A DNA stretch of 6,952 nt, from assembly GCA_900754605.1 (NCBI GenBank), contig CAAEDK010000070.1, positions 1-6,952 on the forward strand, in the 5' to 3' direction. A program made the translations under genes and the position numbers. Below are positions 5,669 to 6,952 of this stretch, in pieces. The DNA comes from an uncultured Oscillospiraceae bacterium (GTDB lineage Bacteria > Bacillota_A > Clostridia > Oscillospirales > Oscillospiraceae). The notes below the pieces were generated by a model that was given only the letters and a program-made list of their open reading frames with translations, searched no databases and was not told the DNA's origin. Position 1 is the stretch's first letter; each line of letters starts with the position of its first letter.

Positions 5669-5974
5669 TTACAGCATAGACAAAATCTGGGCCTTGGGCC
5701 GGACGCCCACTGCCTGCTGGACGACCTTGCCATCCTTCATCACCACCAGAGTGGGAATGCTCATCACACCGAACTGTCCGGCCAGCTCCGGCTGTTCGTC
5801 CACGTTGACCTTGGCGACCTTGATGTCGCTCCGCTCCCCAGCAATCTCATCCAGGATGGGGCCAACCATCCGGCAGGGGCCGCACCAGGGGGCCCAGAAG
5901 TCCAACAGAACAGGGCGGTCAGCATTCAGCACTTCACTCTGGAAATTATTACGGTCGATATGGATCACTGACAT
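5669..5974 (-). CDS. trxA: thioredoxin
   Basis: The 101-residue protein is a standard thioredoxin. The active site WCGPC is at 30-34, preceded by PVLLDFWAP. The conserved cis-proline loop is SIPTLVVMKDGK (73-84). It is a cytoplasmic dithiol carrier that would be recharged by a thioredoxin reductase, which is not in this window. The ATG at 5974 follows a strong AAGGAGG box at 7 nt spacing; an in-frame upstream ATG would place that box inside the coding region and is rejected. It leads an operon with a rhodanese and a CoADR-rhodanese, suggesting a dedicated role in reducing persulfides or disulfides produced by those enzymes rather than general housekeeping. The symbol is the usual one for the family; a genome may carry several copies. 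Confidence 0.93.
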   Translation of the reverse strand: MSVIHIDRNNFQSEVLNADRPVLLDFWAPWCGPCRMVGPILDEIAGERSDIKVAKVNVDEQPELAGQFGVMSIPTLVVMKDGKVVQQAVGVRPKAQILSML

Positions 5975-6045
5975 AGTAGTTCCTCCTTTATGATCTTCCA
6001 CAGCCGCTATATAGGCCTGGAATTGTTTCCTTTATTGATGGTCTT

Positions 6046-6051
6046 ATTATA
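6046..6051 (-). promoter_or_regulatory. -10 box of the thioredoxin operon promoter
   Basis: A perfect TATAAT lies on the minus strand at 6051-6046. No TTGACA-like box is found 16-18 nt upstream. The dyad at 6070-6088 ends 18 nt before it. Transcription would start near 6039, giving a leader of about 65 nt before the thioredoxin ATG. I see no further structure in that leader. Confidence 0.65.
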
Positions 6052-6069
6052 CCCAGATCATCCCCTATC

Positions 6070-6088
6070 TTCCGTGATATTGTCACCA
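6070..6088. promoter_or_regulatory. GTGAC-N3-ATCAC dyad, candidate activator site (copy B)
   Basis: On the minus strand the element reads TGGTGACAATATCACGGAA. It shares 16 of 19 bases with the copy at 3552-3570, including flanking bases outside the palindromic core (TG before, GGAA after). Its centre (6080) is 34 nt upstream of the last base of TATAAT, about position -41 from the predicted start. The same geometry applies at the ferredoxin promoter. It is a likely binding site for a shared activator of CRP/FNR-like type; the protein is not encoded here. Confidence 0.65.
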
Positions 6089-6106
6089 TGTCCATTCAAA
6101 TGACAG

Positions 6107-6148
6107 AACAGCGCCCCGCCGGTCCAAAAGGACCAGCGGGGCGCTGTT
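6107..6148 (-). terminator. strong hairpin terminator after the SLH protein gene
   Basis: A 19-position stem (6107-6125 with 6130-6148) has a single mismatch (6120/6135) and a 4-nt loop, 39 nt beyond the SLH gene stop. The inner 13 bp are very GC-rich. On the minus strand the tail is only partly T-rich (CTGTCATTTG). On the plus strand it is followed by TTCTCTTTT, so it could stop transcription from both directions, although no plus-strand gene is seen. Confidence 0.82.
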
Positions 6149-6187
6149 TTCTCTTTTCGCCACTTCTACGGAAAGGGCAGATATTTC

Positions 6188-6952
6188 TTACTTGTCCAGC
6201 TTCTGATGGAAGTTCATCAGGATCTGGGCAACCTGGGCCCGGGTCGCAGTACCCTGAGGCGCCAGAGTGTTGTTCTCCATGCCGGAGATCAGGCCCTCAT
6301 GGACTGCCCAGCGGATGGCATCCACAGCGTAGGCACTGACGCTGCTGCTGTCAGCGAACTCCTTCTGCGCCATACCGGAGACATCCGGGCTGCCCGCATA
6401 GCGGTACAGGATCAGGGCCAACTGCTCACGGGTAACAGAGGCGTCGGGAGCAAACTTCCCATCGCCAATTCCGGATACATACCCCTTCTTGGCCGCCCAG
6501 TTCACTGCATCAGCGTACCAGGCATTGGCTGCCACGTCGGAGAAGGTGCCCTCTGCCTTCACATCGGGCTTGCCGGACATGGCGTACAGGGTCTGAGCCA
6601 GCATGGCGCGGCTGAAGCCCGCATTGGGAGCGAACTCCCGGGCGGATACACCGGACATGATACCGTTCTCAGCCACATACTCTACAGCCTCATAATACCA
6701 TGCACTCTTCGCTACATCGTCAAAGCGGGTGTCAGGCTTCTGGACGGTGCCGTCCTTGCTGAAGCTGGCCTCCACGGTGACCTTGCTGTCCGCCATGTGG
6801 AAGGTGTAGGTGTTCTCAGTCCGCTTGGTGACGGTGAGTTCCTTGTTCTTCGCATCGGTGACGGTCAGTTCATCCAGCTCATAACCGCTGTCGGGCTTCA
6901 CAGTGACGGTGATACGGGTACCGGCAGAGGCCTTGTCCGCACTGACGGCCAC
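6188..6952 (-). CDS. SLH-domain surface protein with InlB-like repeat (5' partial)
   Basis: The last 254 residues are visible; the N-terminus and signal peptide lie beyond the window, so the first codon seen (GTG) should not be taken as the start. Residues 1-65 form an InlB-like beta repeat (VTVKPDSGYELDELTVTD, then YTFHMADSKVTVEASF), common in large secreted proteins of gut Clostridia. Three S-layer homology domains follow: about 77-126 (FDDVAKSAWYYEAVEYV), 137-186 (FSDVAANAWYADAVNWA) and 199-250 (FADSSSVSAYAVDAIRW). SLH triplets anchor proteins non-covalently to secondary cell-wall polymers. The family's TRAE-like motif appears as SRAM, TREQ and TRAQ, so the first domain is somewhat degenerate. 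The function of the missing part cannot be told. It is separated from the sulfur operon by a strong terminator and is probably unrelated to it. Confidence 0.9.
   Translation of the reverse strand: MAVSADKASAGTRITVTVKPDSGYELDELTVTDAKNKELTVTKRTENTYTFHMADSKVTVEASFSKDGTVQKPDTRFDDVAKSAWYYEAVEYVAENGIMSGVSAREFAPNAGFSRAMLAQTLYAMSGKPDVKAEGTFSDVAANAWYADAVNWAAKKGYVSGIGDGKFAPDASVTREQLALILYRYAGSPDVSGMAQKEFADSSSVSAYAVDAIRWAVHEGLISGMENNTLAPQGTATRAQVAQILMNFHQKLDK

Noticed and set aside
3682..5679. A plus-strand open frame of 665 codons antisense to the flavoprotein and rhodanese genes
   Set aside because: It is the shadow of GC-rich coding DNA. It shows no recognisable domain, and it covers three minus-strand genes with clear catalytic motifs.
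6950..6952. GTG at the window edge as the start of the SLH protein
   Set aside because: It lies within a beta-repeat domain, has no signal peptide after it and no visible ribosome site; the gene is simply cut by the window.
1..6952. CRISPR arrays, tRNA or rRNA genes, insertion sequences and riboswitches
   Set aside because: I saw no regularly spaced repeats, tRNA-like cloverleaf, transposase or terminal repeats, and the three gaps between operons are short and explained by the promoter, dyad, palindrome and terminator elements listed.

Overview
The window reads as an accessory redox and iron-sulfur region from an anaerobic, GC-rich Firmicute. The gut Oscillospiraceae type (Flavonifractor or Intestinimonas-like) is my best guess. 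It rests on ferredoxin-type proteins everywhere, strong AGGAGG ribosome sites, a C-terminal triple-SLH surface protein with an InlB-like repeat, and the set of small families present. This is inference from protein style; no rRNA or other marker gene is in the window. All convincing genes lie on the minus strand, so the text follows transcription, from high to low coordinates.

Region 1 (6952-6188) is the C-terminal part of an SLH-domain surface protein, followed by a strong hairpin terminator (6107-6148). Region 2 (about 6088-3598) is a three-gene sulfur/disulfide operon: thioredoxin, a single-domain rhodanese, and a CoA-disulfide reductase-type flavoprotein with its own C-terminal rhodanese domain, closed by a GC-rich hairpin. 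Together they look like a persulfide/disulfide reduction module. Region 3 (about 3570-2717) is a two-gene unit: a 2x[4Fe-4S] ferredoxin overlapping a polytopic membrane protein with two cysteine clusters, a plausible electron-transfer pair at the membrane.

Region 4 (2711-1) starts with a near-consensus promoter embedded in a 47-bp palindrome. It then encodes a UPF0251/DUF134 DNA-binding protein, a NifX-like cluster-binding protein, and two paralogous MinD/Mrp-type P-loop ATPases each carrying two [4Fe-4S] motifs. The second ATPase continues in frame, with no stop, into another NifX-like domain that runs off the window. The genes overlap (26 nt, then two ATGA junctions), implying tight translational coupling. 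No nitrogenase structural genes are visible, so the role of this ATPase/NifX module is unknown; Fe-S or metallocluster handling is the reasonable guess.

The three most interesting signals are regulatory or structural. (a) The same 19-bp dyad, 16 of 19 bases identical, lies exactly 18 bp upstream of the -10 box at both the thioredoxin and the ferredoxin promoters, linking the two operons into one candidate regulon. (b) The palindrome over the DUF134 promoter is broken only at the base that completes the TTGACA box. (c) The ATPase and the NifX domain are joined in one open frame that still contains a well-placed internal ribosome site.
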